Source of the DNA: Paramarasmius palmivorus
Lineage: Eukaryota > Basidiomycota > Agaricomycetes > Agaricales > Marasmiaceae
Length of the DNA stretch: 64,000 bases
Assembly: GCA_037176845.1 (NCBI GenBank)
Contig: JAYKXP010000053.1
Span: forward strand, 186,001 to 250,000
Direction: 5' to 3'
The notes under the pieces: model-generated
What the model was told of the DNA's origin: nothing
Seen by the model: the letters and a program-made list of their open reading frames with translations, nothing else
Databases searched by the model: none
Part shown: positions 49,860 to 61,464 of the stretch, in pieces
Layout: every line of letters starts with the position of its first letter
How positions within the stretch are numbered: position 1 is the first letter of the stretch
Program-made: the position numbers and the translations under genes

Positions 49860-50439
49860 GGTCGAGAGGTTCAATTGAAGGGAACGAATCTAAACCCGAG
49901 AAAAAGAGAGATGATTGAAAGCCACCGGTCTAGCACAAAGAGTACGACTGGGCGCGCTCTTTTTGTGACCTGCCGATGAGTAGGGGGAAAGGAAGGAGAA
50001 AAGTCCAAGGATGGTAGACACTGAACAGCAACTATATAAGCCGCATCATCAGCCAATGAATGCCATGTAACCGAGGAATGTACGTACACATGACAGCCAG
50101 GGCCTTCCCTCGGAGCACCAATCACATCTCTTTTTGAAGTCACATCAAGCAAGATTTCATCCAAAACGCTGGTATGACAGTGATGATCAGACACTCCAGA
50201 CGCTGATGTGCTAGTGTTTGCAGTATAGCAATCCTTGGTAACTTATAGATGGATCGTTCGAGGCTGGATACTAATAGCTGGGCGCAACGATGATGCATGA
50301 TCATGGCACAACTTCAAGCTTCAAGCAGCGCTTTCAGTTCCGGCGCTCGCGGACGTCGGCAAGCGATGGAAGAGGATGACATAATATTTAAATTTTAAAA
50401 TTTTCCTTGTCATCGAAGAGAGCTGTGATATTCTCTAGA
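49860..50439. other. Divergent promoter region
   Basis: Between the starts of the family 2 membrane protein (minus) and the thioesterase (plus). A/T run at 50,383-50,402 (AATATTTAAATTTTAAAATT) close to the thioesterase start. No gene seen. Confidence 0.45.
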
Positions 50440-52423
50440 ATGTCACGGACGATTCGTCTAGGTCTGCTCAGGGCTTCGGCTTTCACCCGTAGCCTTGCGT
50501 GTACAGCATATAGGAGGGCTCAGCGACCCTTCTCTGGAACTGTATCCCCTCTAATCGCTGAGGAAACTGAAGATGTCTCGTCGTTGGACCATTTACTCAA
50601 AGCAGTTAGTGAGGAGCTCTCGTTATCTATGTATATAGATTCTTTTTGACGCGTTGCTAGGACAAAGATCGAACCCGGACTACCATTCGTCGGTCCTATT
50701 TCATCTCCTTACGCGTCGGTCGCTGAAGAAACCTGCAGAATCATGCCTATGCGAACGCCCGTGATGTGGTCCGAAGTTCTACTCACCTCCGAAACGGGTA
50801 GAGAGAACGAAGCGTCGAAGACACCACCCCCAGAATCTTCTGCAGACCTCACACCACGCAACATGCACGATTCCTACACAGAATTCATCTTACCCTTTGG
50901 CTCTTCTGCCCAGTTACTAGAGCAATATACAAATGCATCTGGCGGAATAAGAACGGGAAAGTGTGTTGCGTACAGCTGGCCTATTCCAACGAGTCACTTA
51001 ACCATTCGCATAGACTAATGGAACACCTAGACTCCCTAGCTGGCTCTATATCCTACAAACATATGCTAGGGCCTGGGGTACAGACGCTTGGAAAGATTCA
51101 CGAACGGGGGTTCTACATTGTCACGGCATCAGTAGACAGGTACGAAACATACCTCGGGAGCTGGAACCCCAGTTACTGGGCTGACTTGTACGCGTAGACT
51201 CGATATGCTGGGTCAATTGAATCCTCATCGCGATCTCCGCCTTAGTGGACAAGTAATTTACACCGGAAGAAGCTCGATGGAAGTTCTCGTCAAGATGGAA
51301 ACGTTGCCGGGAAACCAGGGCGAACATGAAGAAACCATCATGCTCGGTATGTAACATCGAGCCTGAGCCACCATTATTGATCTTGAGCGCTTGAGCTCTC
51401 ATTCAGGACGGTTCTCCATGGTCTGCAGAGATGCAAACACACACAACGCCAGGCCTGTGAATCCTCTCAAGATAACTACATCCGAAGAACAAGCATTATA
51501 TTCGATGGGCGAAGGCATGTAATCGTCCCCCCCTTTGTTGGTCTCAACTTGGCAACCATTGGCTCATCATGCATCAGCGATGAAGACGAAACGACAAACT
51601 AACGCTCAGCGCTCACTCTCGCGCGTTCCCCCGAGCTCGTCGGAGGCTGAAGCTCTACACTCTTATTACCTTCGATATGGCCAACAGAATGGAATTACAG
51701 ACCCTAATCTCGTGTACATGAGCGATACGAGAGTGGAAAAATGTATGCTCATGTTCCCTCAAGAAAGAAAGTGAGTCCCCACCATCTGCCTGTGCGACAT
51801 GCTCACCTTTCTGTCAGTGTTCATCAGAAGATATTCGGAGGATATTTGATGAGGTAGGCCAGCACAGGCTATCTGAGGCGGCGTGTCTAGTGACTCACGA
51901 CTGGGGATCCAATCAGGTTGGCATACGAGGTGAGCCCGTCATCTCCGAGGCATAGCCACGATACCAAACACGTTCTCAGCTTGGTTTTTCGAATGCAAGC
52001 ATGTTCAGTAGAGGACACGTTCGTTTTCTGTCGTTGGATGGGATTTCATTCGCAAAACCAGTCCCAATTGGCTCCATCCTGCGATTGACATCCCATATCC
52101 TCCACTCTACAACTTCTTCAGAATATCCGATGCTAGTGGTATGTTTCTCTATATCCACAATGACGTTAATTTGATATCAATTCTTCACCCATGACCAGCA
52201 TGTCGGAGTCAAGGCTAATGTCGTCAACATCAAGACAGGGTCTGAACAGACCACGAACGACTTCAGGTTTACATGGTGTAAAGAACACGGTGAAGAAACG
52301 AGAAAGGTGGTTCCAAAGACGTATCAGGAAGCTATGCTGTGGTTAGAAGGTAGACGAGCGCTTGAGATTGACGAGGCTTTCAGAGGGCTTCGCGTCAAAA
52401 CTCGTGCGTTGGAGAGAGACTAG
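50440..52423 (+). CDS. Mitochondrial acyl-CoA thioesterase (ACOT9-like)
   Basis: Double hot-dog thioesterase that hydrolyses acyl-CoAs. The N-terminus MSRTIRLGLLRASAFTRSLA is Arg-rich without acids, as in mitochondrial import signals. The first hot-dog domain spans roughly SGGIRTGK-LMEHLDSLAGSIS, then VTASVDR. The second carries the family sequence NVHQKIFGGYLMRLAYELG, GHVRFLSLDGISFAKPVPIG and VNIKTGSEQTTNDFRFTW. The end is GLRVKTRALERD. Several introns. Its stop lies close to, and perhaps inside, the last exon of the convergent 7TM paralogue 2. Confidence 0.9.
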
Positions 52424-53978
52424 CTAACCGAAGCAGACCATCAGAATCGATGGCAAAAGAATATAAACGAGCGACTAGGAAACACGTAATAAACAAACAG
52501 TAACGACCAGCATGTGTACGCAAAATGTTCTTCCTACAGTCCTCATTCCTAAACCTCGCTAACCACCTGTTCTCGCCTGACGATGGGAGGTATCGCAAAT
52601 GAAGTGGCCTTGGGATTTTCTTCCTTGCTTCGTGATACACAGCACAATAAAATATCCTATGGTCGTTCAGTTGGACCGACCATCGTTCAAAGCATAGTAT
52701 GAATACCTTTTGAGTGCCGAAGACTACGGCTGCCGCGACGGGCACTGTATATGAAAATGAGTCGAAAGCGACTTTCGGCACCAGCCATTACATACAGATC
52801 GCGGTTGCAATGTGCGATTCTGAACTGCTCATGTTAGAAATTGCAGCCTGGAGTGAAAGACTTGCCGAATGTCAGGAATATTACACGTAATCGAAGCATT
52901 CTTACATACCCGAGAGCTAGCATTGGCAGAAAGCTAAAAAAACTGATTCTGAAGGCCATGGTTCCAGACATGATGCTACCAGGCAGGGCACTAAACCGCT
53001 TGAACGCGCTCCAGTGCTTGTACATCATGAGAATGACCATAACTGTGTGTATAAGCCAGAAAAGACTCCTGATATAATACCAAGACTATACCTTCCAGGA
53101 TAAGCATTGCGATACAAGTTACCCCGACCAAAGCAGCAGTAATCTTTGCACTATTGTAGAAATGAGCTATGTAGATCGAGATCGAGTCAAGGGAGCACCA
53201 CGAACGACATCTGATCAGAAATGTTGCAGTACATTGCGCTTGAATCCCTAACAACCTTATTCCGATCGTGAAGACCAACCTAGAGCTTCTTTCAGCACGC
53301 TAGCGACAAGTTCGACGCGACGACAAACATACCGCCAGGACCTCGAGAAATACCAAGAGAAAAATCGCGAGAGGTAAGGCGATTATCTGCAATGAATAGC
53401 TTCATCTAGCTCAATCGTTGACAAGACGTGGATTGGCACTAACGACGGGATTGATCCAATCTGGCGGTCGACGTTGCCTTACACTGGCGCGCATAGCACA
53501 AAATAACTTCATGTTGTCTGGGCTTAGTCCATCGCGACGGTGAGTATATGTCCTGAAGTCACCTGTGTAAGAATACCCAAAGAATAGAGCGCCATGCTAT
53601 TGAAAGGTCAGATTGTGTGTTTCATGGCACGGCAAATGAATCGAGCATACCATGGCGGGGAGGCATAGATGAAAGCAGCCTGGACAATACATAGTCCGAA
53701 TGGTGGCAAACTTTCATTTTGGTGCCCGATGATGAGAAAGTGCGTGATGCACCACAATATCCATCCGTACATGAATATGTACCATGTAGTCGTTCTTTTC
53801 ACTCGATGAGAGACTGTCGCGACGAATACGATCAGGATGTTAGAAATGAAGCCGATTACTTGAATGATATTGTAGGCTAGAAGGAGGTCCTGCCTCGGCG
53901 ACTCTGCTGACGAATATTAACTTGAAATCTTGTGTATAATCGCATTTATTGGATCAACTTACCTGGGAGCTCGCCCAT
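52395..53978 (-). CDS. 7TM-like membrane protein, paralogue 2
   Basis: Start MGELP joined across an intron to AESPRQDLLLAYNIIQVIGF. Helices follow as in paralogues 1 and 3: TWYIFMYGWILWCITHFLII, PPFGLCIVQAAFIYASPPWY, HWSAFKRFSALPGSIMSG, ISFFSFLPMLALGYV and VPVAAAVVFGTQK. The final exon is the least certain. The preferred acceptor gives NILRTHAGRYC and a stop at 52,395, overlapping the thioesterase stop by 29 bp tail to tail; another frame would end slightly earlier. Function unknown. Confidence 0.75.
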
Positions 53979-54616
53979 CTTATGGAAATTGAAGGAAGGG
54001 GGTGCGACAGGCTATCAACGACGTATAAGGGTCTTTTAATCATGATGAACCTCTAAGGATTGCAACCGATGCGACGGCGCCCTGAGGCCTGAACTCTGAC
54101 AGCGAAGACCCCAGCTTGATGCGTGAAAGTGATGTTGGACCCACAAAAGATGGACCCGATCGCAGAGGTTGATTCAGGCGGTAGCAGTGCGGGTGATCTC
54201 GGCAGTCTGGGAACTTCGCTAAGTCTGCCCACAAGCAGCAGCGAGCAGCTTGCGTCTTTGTGTTATGAAAACAGAAAGGGGTTGTTATGGATGGAGAACC
54301 TACGAAATCCGAAGACAAGCTAGAGAGCTCTAGGTATTCACAAGAAATAGAGTCCAGTACCTTGTGCGGATTAAATTTGGATCACGGCATTGACACAGCT
54401 CTTGACATCGTTGAGCGCCGGCAAGGTTCATTGCCTCAACTTCCATTTGTTTCCTTCAAACTTCAAGCTTCAAAAGCCTTTCTGATCAGCTCGCCAATGA
54501 CTCGGCTCGGCTCGGATCTGTTGTTGGATATTGTGCTACGAGCTCTTTGTCACACGTATAAGAGCGGTCACTAAAGCAATGTCCTCAACAGCGAACCCTC
54601 CTACCTCTCAATCGAC
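53979..54616. other. Divergent promoter region
   Basis: Upstream of paralogue 2 (minus) and the desaturase (plus). Open frames at 54,123-54,574 lack recognisable features. GGCTCGGCTCGG near 54,502 is a short direct repeat. Confidence 0.45.
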
Positions 54617-56185
54617 ATGTTTTCCTCATTATTTCACGATGGTCCTGAGTACGAACATCGAAGGAAGACGCCATTCGTACCCCCCAAGGTGAGTGGTGTC
54701 TGCCCGAATAATGAACGAACTTAGCATATTTTCAGGTGACACTTTCGGACGTTCATGCCGCTGTTCCTCAAGACCTGCGTGAAAAGAACACAGTCAAGGG
54801 CTTGTCTTACGTTGTCCGCGATGTGCTGCTGGCTGTCCTGGTTTACAAGCTAGCATGGTTCATCGCTTCCCCGGAGCTTCACGTAGCACTGAGGTGTATG
54901 GCATGGGTGTTTTACTGGTTCAGCCAAGGCATCCTTCTTACTTCCTTGTGGTGCCTGGCCCACGAAGCAAGCCACGGAAACATCTCACCTCAAAATTGGG
55001 TTAATGATGGCGTTGGCTTTATTCTGCACACGGTACATTGTTCATTCCACTGATGATCTGTTCCGTCCTCACATGTTCCAGTTCCTTCTGGTTCCTTATT
55101 TTGCGTGGAAATCTTCGCATCGGGCCCATCACAAGGCAACCGTTTCCGTGGAACGGGACGTCAATTACATGCCTCGGACACGCTCAAGCTTCGGGTTACC
55201 TCCTCCACATGTAGCTCGGTCGCGTGACTATCATGAGATCTTCGAAGAGACGCCGATATACACATTTTATCGCATGTTCCTGATGCAAGTTTTCGGGCTG
55301 TTCTTCTTCCTTGTCTTTAACCGAAGAGGATCTCCTCAGCACCCTCCTGGAACTAATGTAAGCTTTCTGTTCCAATGTCCTGTATCTTCGCTCAACATGA
55401 TTCAGCATTTCAATCCAATGTCAGCGCTATTCAAGCCTCGGGAACGTAGCAGGATCATCGCGAGTGACATTGGTTTGGTGGTGATGTTAGTTTTGTTGTG
55501 TATCTGGATTACAAAGGTCGGGTTCGATGTTTTCATCAAGATGTATTTGATTCCTTGGATGGTCAGCAAGCTCATCCATTAAACAGGCTTCTCATTCTGA
55601 TTCTGCACGCATATAGATGACCAACCACTGGATCGTGATGCTCACTTACCTTCATCATTCCGACCCGACCATACCTTACTATCGTCGCAACGAGTGGACA
55701 TTTCTTAGGGGAGCTATTGCCACTGTCGATCGGCCTCTTCTTGGATGTATAGGTCAAGTGTTTTTCCACCATGTCTCACACAATCATGTTTGTCGTGCAT
55801 ATTGTCTCTTCCACTGCTGTACACTAACCTCACTGTCAAGGTGTCACATCATATCTTCTCTGACATCCCATTTTGTGAGTAGAATGCTGCAATCTTCTAT
55901 TGACGCTAAATGCTGATCCAAATAGACAATCAACCTCTGGCCACAAAATTGATCAAAGAGGTTCTGAAAGACGACTACAACTATGATTCCACGGTACGAT
56001 GTCTTGCAACAAATCACTTCGCTCCTCGGTTTAATGTTCTTTTCAAACAGAACACTTTCCGAGCCTTATATCGCACATTTACCGAGTGTGAATTTATCGA
56101 GGATAAAGGTGACATTGTCTTCTACAAGAATAAGGAAGGCAAAGCTGCGCGCGTTCTTGCCTCCGCTGGCGATACTACCCATTGA
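54617..56185 (+). CDS. Membrane fatty acid desaturase, delta-12 type
   Basis: ER enzyme adding a second double bond to oleate. Start MFSSLFHDGPEYEHRRKTPF, then PPKVTLSDVHAAVPQ. The three histidine boxes are HEASHG, HRAHH and HNHV-SHHIFSDIPF. The third is split by a phase-0 intron directly between the His-Asn-His and Val-Ser-His-His codons (about 55,788-55,840). Membrane segments flank boxes 1 and 2 (MAWVFYWFSQGILLTSLW, MLVLLCIWITKVGF). The end is RVLASAGDTTH. The length of about 430 residues is normal. Chain length and position preference cannot be read from sequence alone. Confidence 0.93.
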
Positions 56186-56582
56186 GCTCTCACTCCCACA
56201 TAACATCCCGCGAATATCGAGCTGTATAATAACTTCTTGGACACTGGAGATTGGGATAGATGTCGCTTGGTAGGCTTAATAGATCAACTGGTTACTTACG
56301 AGTGTTGGAAATATCTTGTTTCGCTTTAGGTTTTCATGCGAAGTGAGTATGTTTAAACACCAAGCAGCGCAGGCTCAGACCTCAGGAGCGCCCAGGATTG
56401 ATATCGTCATTTTAGTTCATAAAAGCACAAGCAAGTTTCGGGAGAGATGTACAAAGTACAGCAGCATGACGCTCAAATTTCAGCAGAAACTCCACTAATC
56501 CTTGCAAGTTATAAGTTACACTGAGTCGAATAAATTACTGTCTGATTTCTCTACATCGCAAAAGAAATCGTCCATAGCTGTA
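56186..56582. other. Intergenic, no gene seen
   Basis: Convergent 3' flanks of the desaturase and 7TM paralogue 3. Nothing recognised. Confidence 0.45.
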
Positions 56583-58039
56583 CTATCTATGTAGTACTGA
56601 CGTCGATGAAGACCTAAGACGATCCATAGGATAAGTCTCCTTAAGTTGCCCCCGTCCAGACATTACATAATTGTCGGCACGCCAAAATACCCAACAGCGG
56701 AGTACGTCCTGCTCTGGTTAGCAATCTTTCGGAGCAGCGATGGAGTTTGTAGTCACCTTTTGCGTTCCAAATATAAGGGCCGCTGCGGTAGGTACTGAAA
56801 GTGCCTCTAAGAATGCTGCAGTATGAATAGAGAGTTCGCACTTACAGGCCGCAAGTACGATATTTTCCCAAGAATTCGGAGATTTAGAAACGACTGAGTG
56901 GATGGAAATTCTGTTAATATCCTGATCAGATGGAAGGAAAAGAACACTGGTGACGTGGCATACCCTAGAGCAAGCATGGGGAGAAAAGCAAAGACGGTGA
57001 TTCTTATGATCATGGTCGTAGAAATCATACTACCGGGCAGTGCACGAATACGCTTGAAGGCTGTCCAGTGTTTGTACAAAGTTACAAAGACCACAACTGG
57101 TGAACGAAAGTTAGAAAATAATATACTAAGAGATCAAGTGCACCTACTTTCCAGTATAAGCATCACGATCGAGGTCGTCCCAACAAGACCGCCGGAAATG
57201 GCTGAGCTTTGAGTTACCATCAGCTACGCTCGAAACACAAGAAACGGGTGATACTAACAAGATGCTGCCAGAAAGGTGACAGTACATTCGACTTTCGTCT
57301 CTGACGACTACTGATCGATCTAAGAATCCGACCTGTTATATTAACCTTATCTCAGATACCTTATTTACAGTTCAGCACAGCAAGAACTTACTACCAAGAC
57401 CCCGATATAAACTAACAGATAGATCATGACGGGAATGCTAATTATCTGGTGGTGTTGCTCAGTGTCATGCTGGTAGAAAGCCCGCCAAAACTTACTACAC
57501 CATTTACCCAAGTAGGAGGTCGTCGTTGTTTAATAGTTGCAGATAATGATAAGTGAAGCTTTGTTCTTTCAGAGGCTATTTGATCGGGTTGGAAGGATCA
57601 CTGACCTGAGTCAGTATGCCCACAGTTAACATGGCATTACTAAGAGAACCGATATGCTTAGCATTAATGACAGCACAAAGAGAGGCGTACCACGGGGGAA
57701 AGGCATATATCATACCGGCCTGAGCGATACACAGCCCAAAGGGGGGCAGAGTTTTTGACTGGTAACCGACGAGAAGCGAGTACGAAATGCACCAGAGGAT
57801 CCATGCGCACATGAAAGTATACCAGACTGGGGTTCGCCTAATGGTGCGGGAGGCGAAGACTGTGGTGACTATGGCGATGTTGAGGGAGAAACCTATGACC
57901 TGGAGTGCGTCGTATATGTATAGGAGGCTCAGCTCCGAGTGATCCCTGTCGTCTGTTCATTGCATCGGATTATCAGAACACGGGCAACGCGAAGGTCCCA
58001 CGACGTACTTGAGGCAAGGAATGCGTCTGCGTCCACCAT
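56583..58039 (-). CDS. 7TM-like membrane protein, paralogue 3
   Basis: Start MVDADAFLASN, spliced to DRDHSELSLLYIYDALQVIG. The helices match the family: TPVWYTFMCAWILWCISYSL, PPFGLCIAQAGMIYAFPPWY, KHWTAFKRIRALPGSMIS, ITVFAFLPMLALGYA and VPTAAALIFGTQK. The last exon reads QDVLRCWVFWRADNYVMS and ends at 56,583. Its W-x-FWR-x-D segment is shared with paralogue 1. This is the best-resolved start in the family. Confidence 0.8.
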
Positions 58040-58879
58040 AGAGATAGAGAGGGAGAAGGGGTCTGCTAGTGATTCCACTTAAAGGGTTAAAACGTTGAGT
58101 TGTAGTCTTGGAGGGTGAGTTTTGTGGGTGATCATCATCTTTGCTCAAAGTGGGTTGCTGATGAGATGTAACATCAACACCAGATCAACACTGCAAGAAT
58201 GGATAATATCTCAGTACCATCCAATCGGCTCCTCGGCGGTGAAGATATTTAGAAGTTGGGCATTTGAAGCCAGGCACGACGCTACTGTCCGCATAGCTGG
58301 TTGTGCCTCATCAAAAAGCCGATAACATGTATCCTTCTGGCAGGGTGTTTAATCACTTCTCGGGAGGGTGTACATGTGGAAGGTGCGGCCTGCATCGATC
58401 AGCGCTTTCCGCCCGGTTGGGAGCAAACGGTCTCAAAAGACTATTTCGTTGCTGCCCATCAAGGAATATAGAGACTCCAGATGGCCCGCCCTGCTCGTCT
58501 CGGTCCAGTGAAGTAAGTTGTTCGGCAAGGAGAGTCAAGTGATGCCACGACAAACGAGTTTCCAGGAGCTGCCAGCACCGAACTCCCGTCTTTGATTGGT
58601 TCCGTTGCACGTTCTGGATTGTCTGTTAGCGATACCCAAAGGATTCCCCGCCAAAACTCGATAAAAAACGTGAATGGAAATAAGAGCGTTGAAAACTTAC
58701 TGAGGCGAGATTGACAAACTCGATCGAGTTCAAGGTCGACTAGGGTCCATTCCAAAATTGGCATATGGTGTGACATCGTGTTACTGTCACATGGGGTATC
58801 CAATCATATTCGAGGGATTCATGTAACGCTGTGGTCCGAACACCATCACAAAACCTGCTACTTGCCATTCCGAACGACG
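58040..58879. other. Divergent promoter region, no gene
   Basis: Between 7TM paralogue 3 (minus) and the complex I subunit (plus). Several overlapping short frames exist on both strands at 58,300-58,800; none is recognisable. Confidence 0.45.
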
Positions 58880-60929
58880 ATGGCGTCCATACTGCTGCGC
58901 TCAGCAGCACGCAATTCTCGTACAACACCCATCTCTCGAACTCTCAGCCGCTCCATCAGTTCTACTTCTCGACGTTTTGCTGAGCCTAATCCCGCCGCCG
59001 ATTCCGCACAGACCCGAGGCGCGAAAAATGTCTTTGAATACCACACGGTGGAGGATTTACATGGCATGAGTGCGACTGATATTTTGGCGGAAACTGGGAC
59101 AAGGTCGGACGCGAAAATGAGGCATTTCACAGGTGAGCAGCGTGATTCTTTTATGGCTGAGGCTCAGTGCTAATGTGTTGGTTGATTCACAGTCAACTTT
59201 GGGTGTGTATTACTCATTCAACGCGCAGAATAGAATATAGATTCATGACTTGCTAGACCCCAACATCCAGCTGCACACGGTGTGCTTCGTCTAATTCTGG
59301 AGTTAAACGGTGAAGAGATTCTGCGGGCAGATCCGGTATGTCTCACCTCTCAGTGTGGGTACCGGGCTCACTAGCGAGTTTATAGCACATTGGTTTACTT
59401 CACAGAGGAACTGAAAAGTTGATTGAATACAAGACATACACTCAAGCACTTCCTTACTTCGACCGACTAGATTACGTCTCCATGAGTACGTTGGATCGTC
59501 TTTTTTGTTTTGCCGCGGCGTAGTCATATCCTCTTCCAGTGACGAATGAGCTTTGCTACAGCCGAGCTGTCGAAAAGCTCCTCAACATTGAGGTTCCAGA
59601 CCGTGCTAAATGGATACGTACCTTGTTTGGTGAAATCACTCGTATTCTCAACCGTGAGTCTCCCGGGACTTTGTTCGTTTCTCTGATAGTAATGATCATA
59701 CCCAGACTTAATGGCTGTTCTCACACATGCCATGGATGTTGGTGCCCTCACACCTTTCCTCTGGGGCTTTGAGGAACGAGAAAAGTTGATGGAGTTCTAT
59801 GAACGAGTCTCTGGGGCGCGGCTACATGCTGCTTATGTCCGTCCTGGCGGTGTGGCCTTTGACCTTCCTCATGGATTACTCGACGACATTTTCAAATGGG
59901 CGACTCAATTTGGCTCCCGAGTAGATGAGATTGAGGAAGTTGTCACTGGCAACCGAATCTGGAAGGAAAGAACTATCGGGGTCGGTGTTGTCAGCAAGGA
60001 TGATGCTCTCAGCTATAGCTTTAGTGGCGTCATGTTGAGAGGCAGCGGTGTACCTTGGGATCTGAGAAAGACACAACCATACGACATGTACGACCAGGTG
60101 TGTATACTTGTTATTCCTGGAAAGGCTTCTCTGACGAGGACTCAGGTTGAATTCGACATCCCCGTTGGACAAAATGGTGATTGCTACGACCGATACTTGT
60201 GCCGTGTTCAAGAAATGCGCGAGAGTCTCCGGATTATTAGCCAGGTATGGTCTACATCATATGCAATGGTATAGGTTCTTATACTCTTTTTAGTGTTTGA
60301 ATAAGATCACAACAGGCGCCGTCAAGGTTGATGACCACAAGCTAGTTCCGCCTCCGAGGGCTTCTATGAAGGAGAGCATGGAAAGCTTGATTCACCACTT
60401 TAAGATATTTAGCGAGGGCTACTCAGTGCCACCGGGAGAGACATATAGTGCTATTGAAGCCCCCAAGGGCGAAATGGGAGTCTATCTTGTGTCGTGAGTC
60501 TTTTTCAACCTTAAAACCTTGCGGAGATGTCGGTCCACTAAATCACTTTCCCAGTGATGGTACCAACCGTCCATACCGATGCTCCATTCGTGCACCAGGA
60601 TTTGCGCATCTGGCAGGTGCCGATTTCATCATGAGACGTATGTATTCAATTCTTGTCTTCCATTATGTTTGACGGTTGACCGACTCTTCCGCAGATGTGA
60701 GAACATACTTCTTATATCAAGGAAAGGTCACTGAATTAGCTTCTTCAGCACATGCTTGCAGATGCCGTCGCCATCATCGGTACTATGGTGTGTTTCTATC
60801 CACTCCTATCACTGTCGTCGTTGCTCAAATATCGCTCACCAACAGGATCTTGTGTTCGGGTGAGTAACTGTCTCCTCCATTGCATTGTGTGGGTTCATTG
60901 ACCATGGTTACAGGGAGGTGGATCGGTAA
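58880..60929 (+). CDS. Complex I 49 kDa subunit (NDUFS2)
   Basis: Core peripheral-arm subunit of mitochondrial NADH:ubiquinone oxidoreductase, forming part of the quinone site. The N-terminal import signal is Arg/Ser-rich ([20 protein letters not shown]). The mature part has [80 protein letters not shown] and the canonical end IGTMDLVFGEVDR. The last codons come from a tiny exon after an intron ending at 60,913. About ten introns. Confidence 0.96.
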
Positions 60930-61464
60930 TATACAGTAGAAGTCGTACCGGTAGTAGCAAATCCAATTTTTTCCGTTAGATACGAGAACTCGGAGTGACA
61001 CTCCGGCGTCCATGTCAGGACAGATCTTTCGCCTTCTTTCGCCCTCAGTCAGAAAAGGGGCAAGAACGACATCGCGTCGAGAACATTTGATATCATGTAA
61101 TGCTTGGCACTCAGTGCTCAGTACACTTGTTTTCACCACGAAGTATCAAGTTCGAACTCTTTCTGCGATGGCTCGTGTTCCGAATCTATAAATACTGACA
61201 AGATGCCTGGTGTTCGCATATTGTTGATGGAAGCATTTTTGATGCCATGGTTACGAGTTCGGAGGCCTAAAGGTAGTGGAGCTCATCCGTGGTCAGACGA
61301 TCGCGCCCAGAGCAGGCCTTTTTCCCTCTTCCACCACCTCCTGGGACATTGTGACGCCTAGTGGGGCCAAGCTGGCTCATTTTCTCCTCTCATTTTCTTC
61401 TGGTTGACTGTTTTCATACGGCTGGAACGTCTATTCGCTCTTTTCAGGCTCGCAGAATTTCGCC
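60930..61464. other. Intergenic, no gene seen
   Basis: Between complex I subunit stop and next start. A short plus-strand frame at 61,204-61,361 (MPGVRILLMEAF) has no recognisable features. TTCTCCTCTCATTTTCTTCT near 61,381 is a pyrimidine-rich tract, a common fungal core-promoter feature. Confidence 0.4.
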
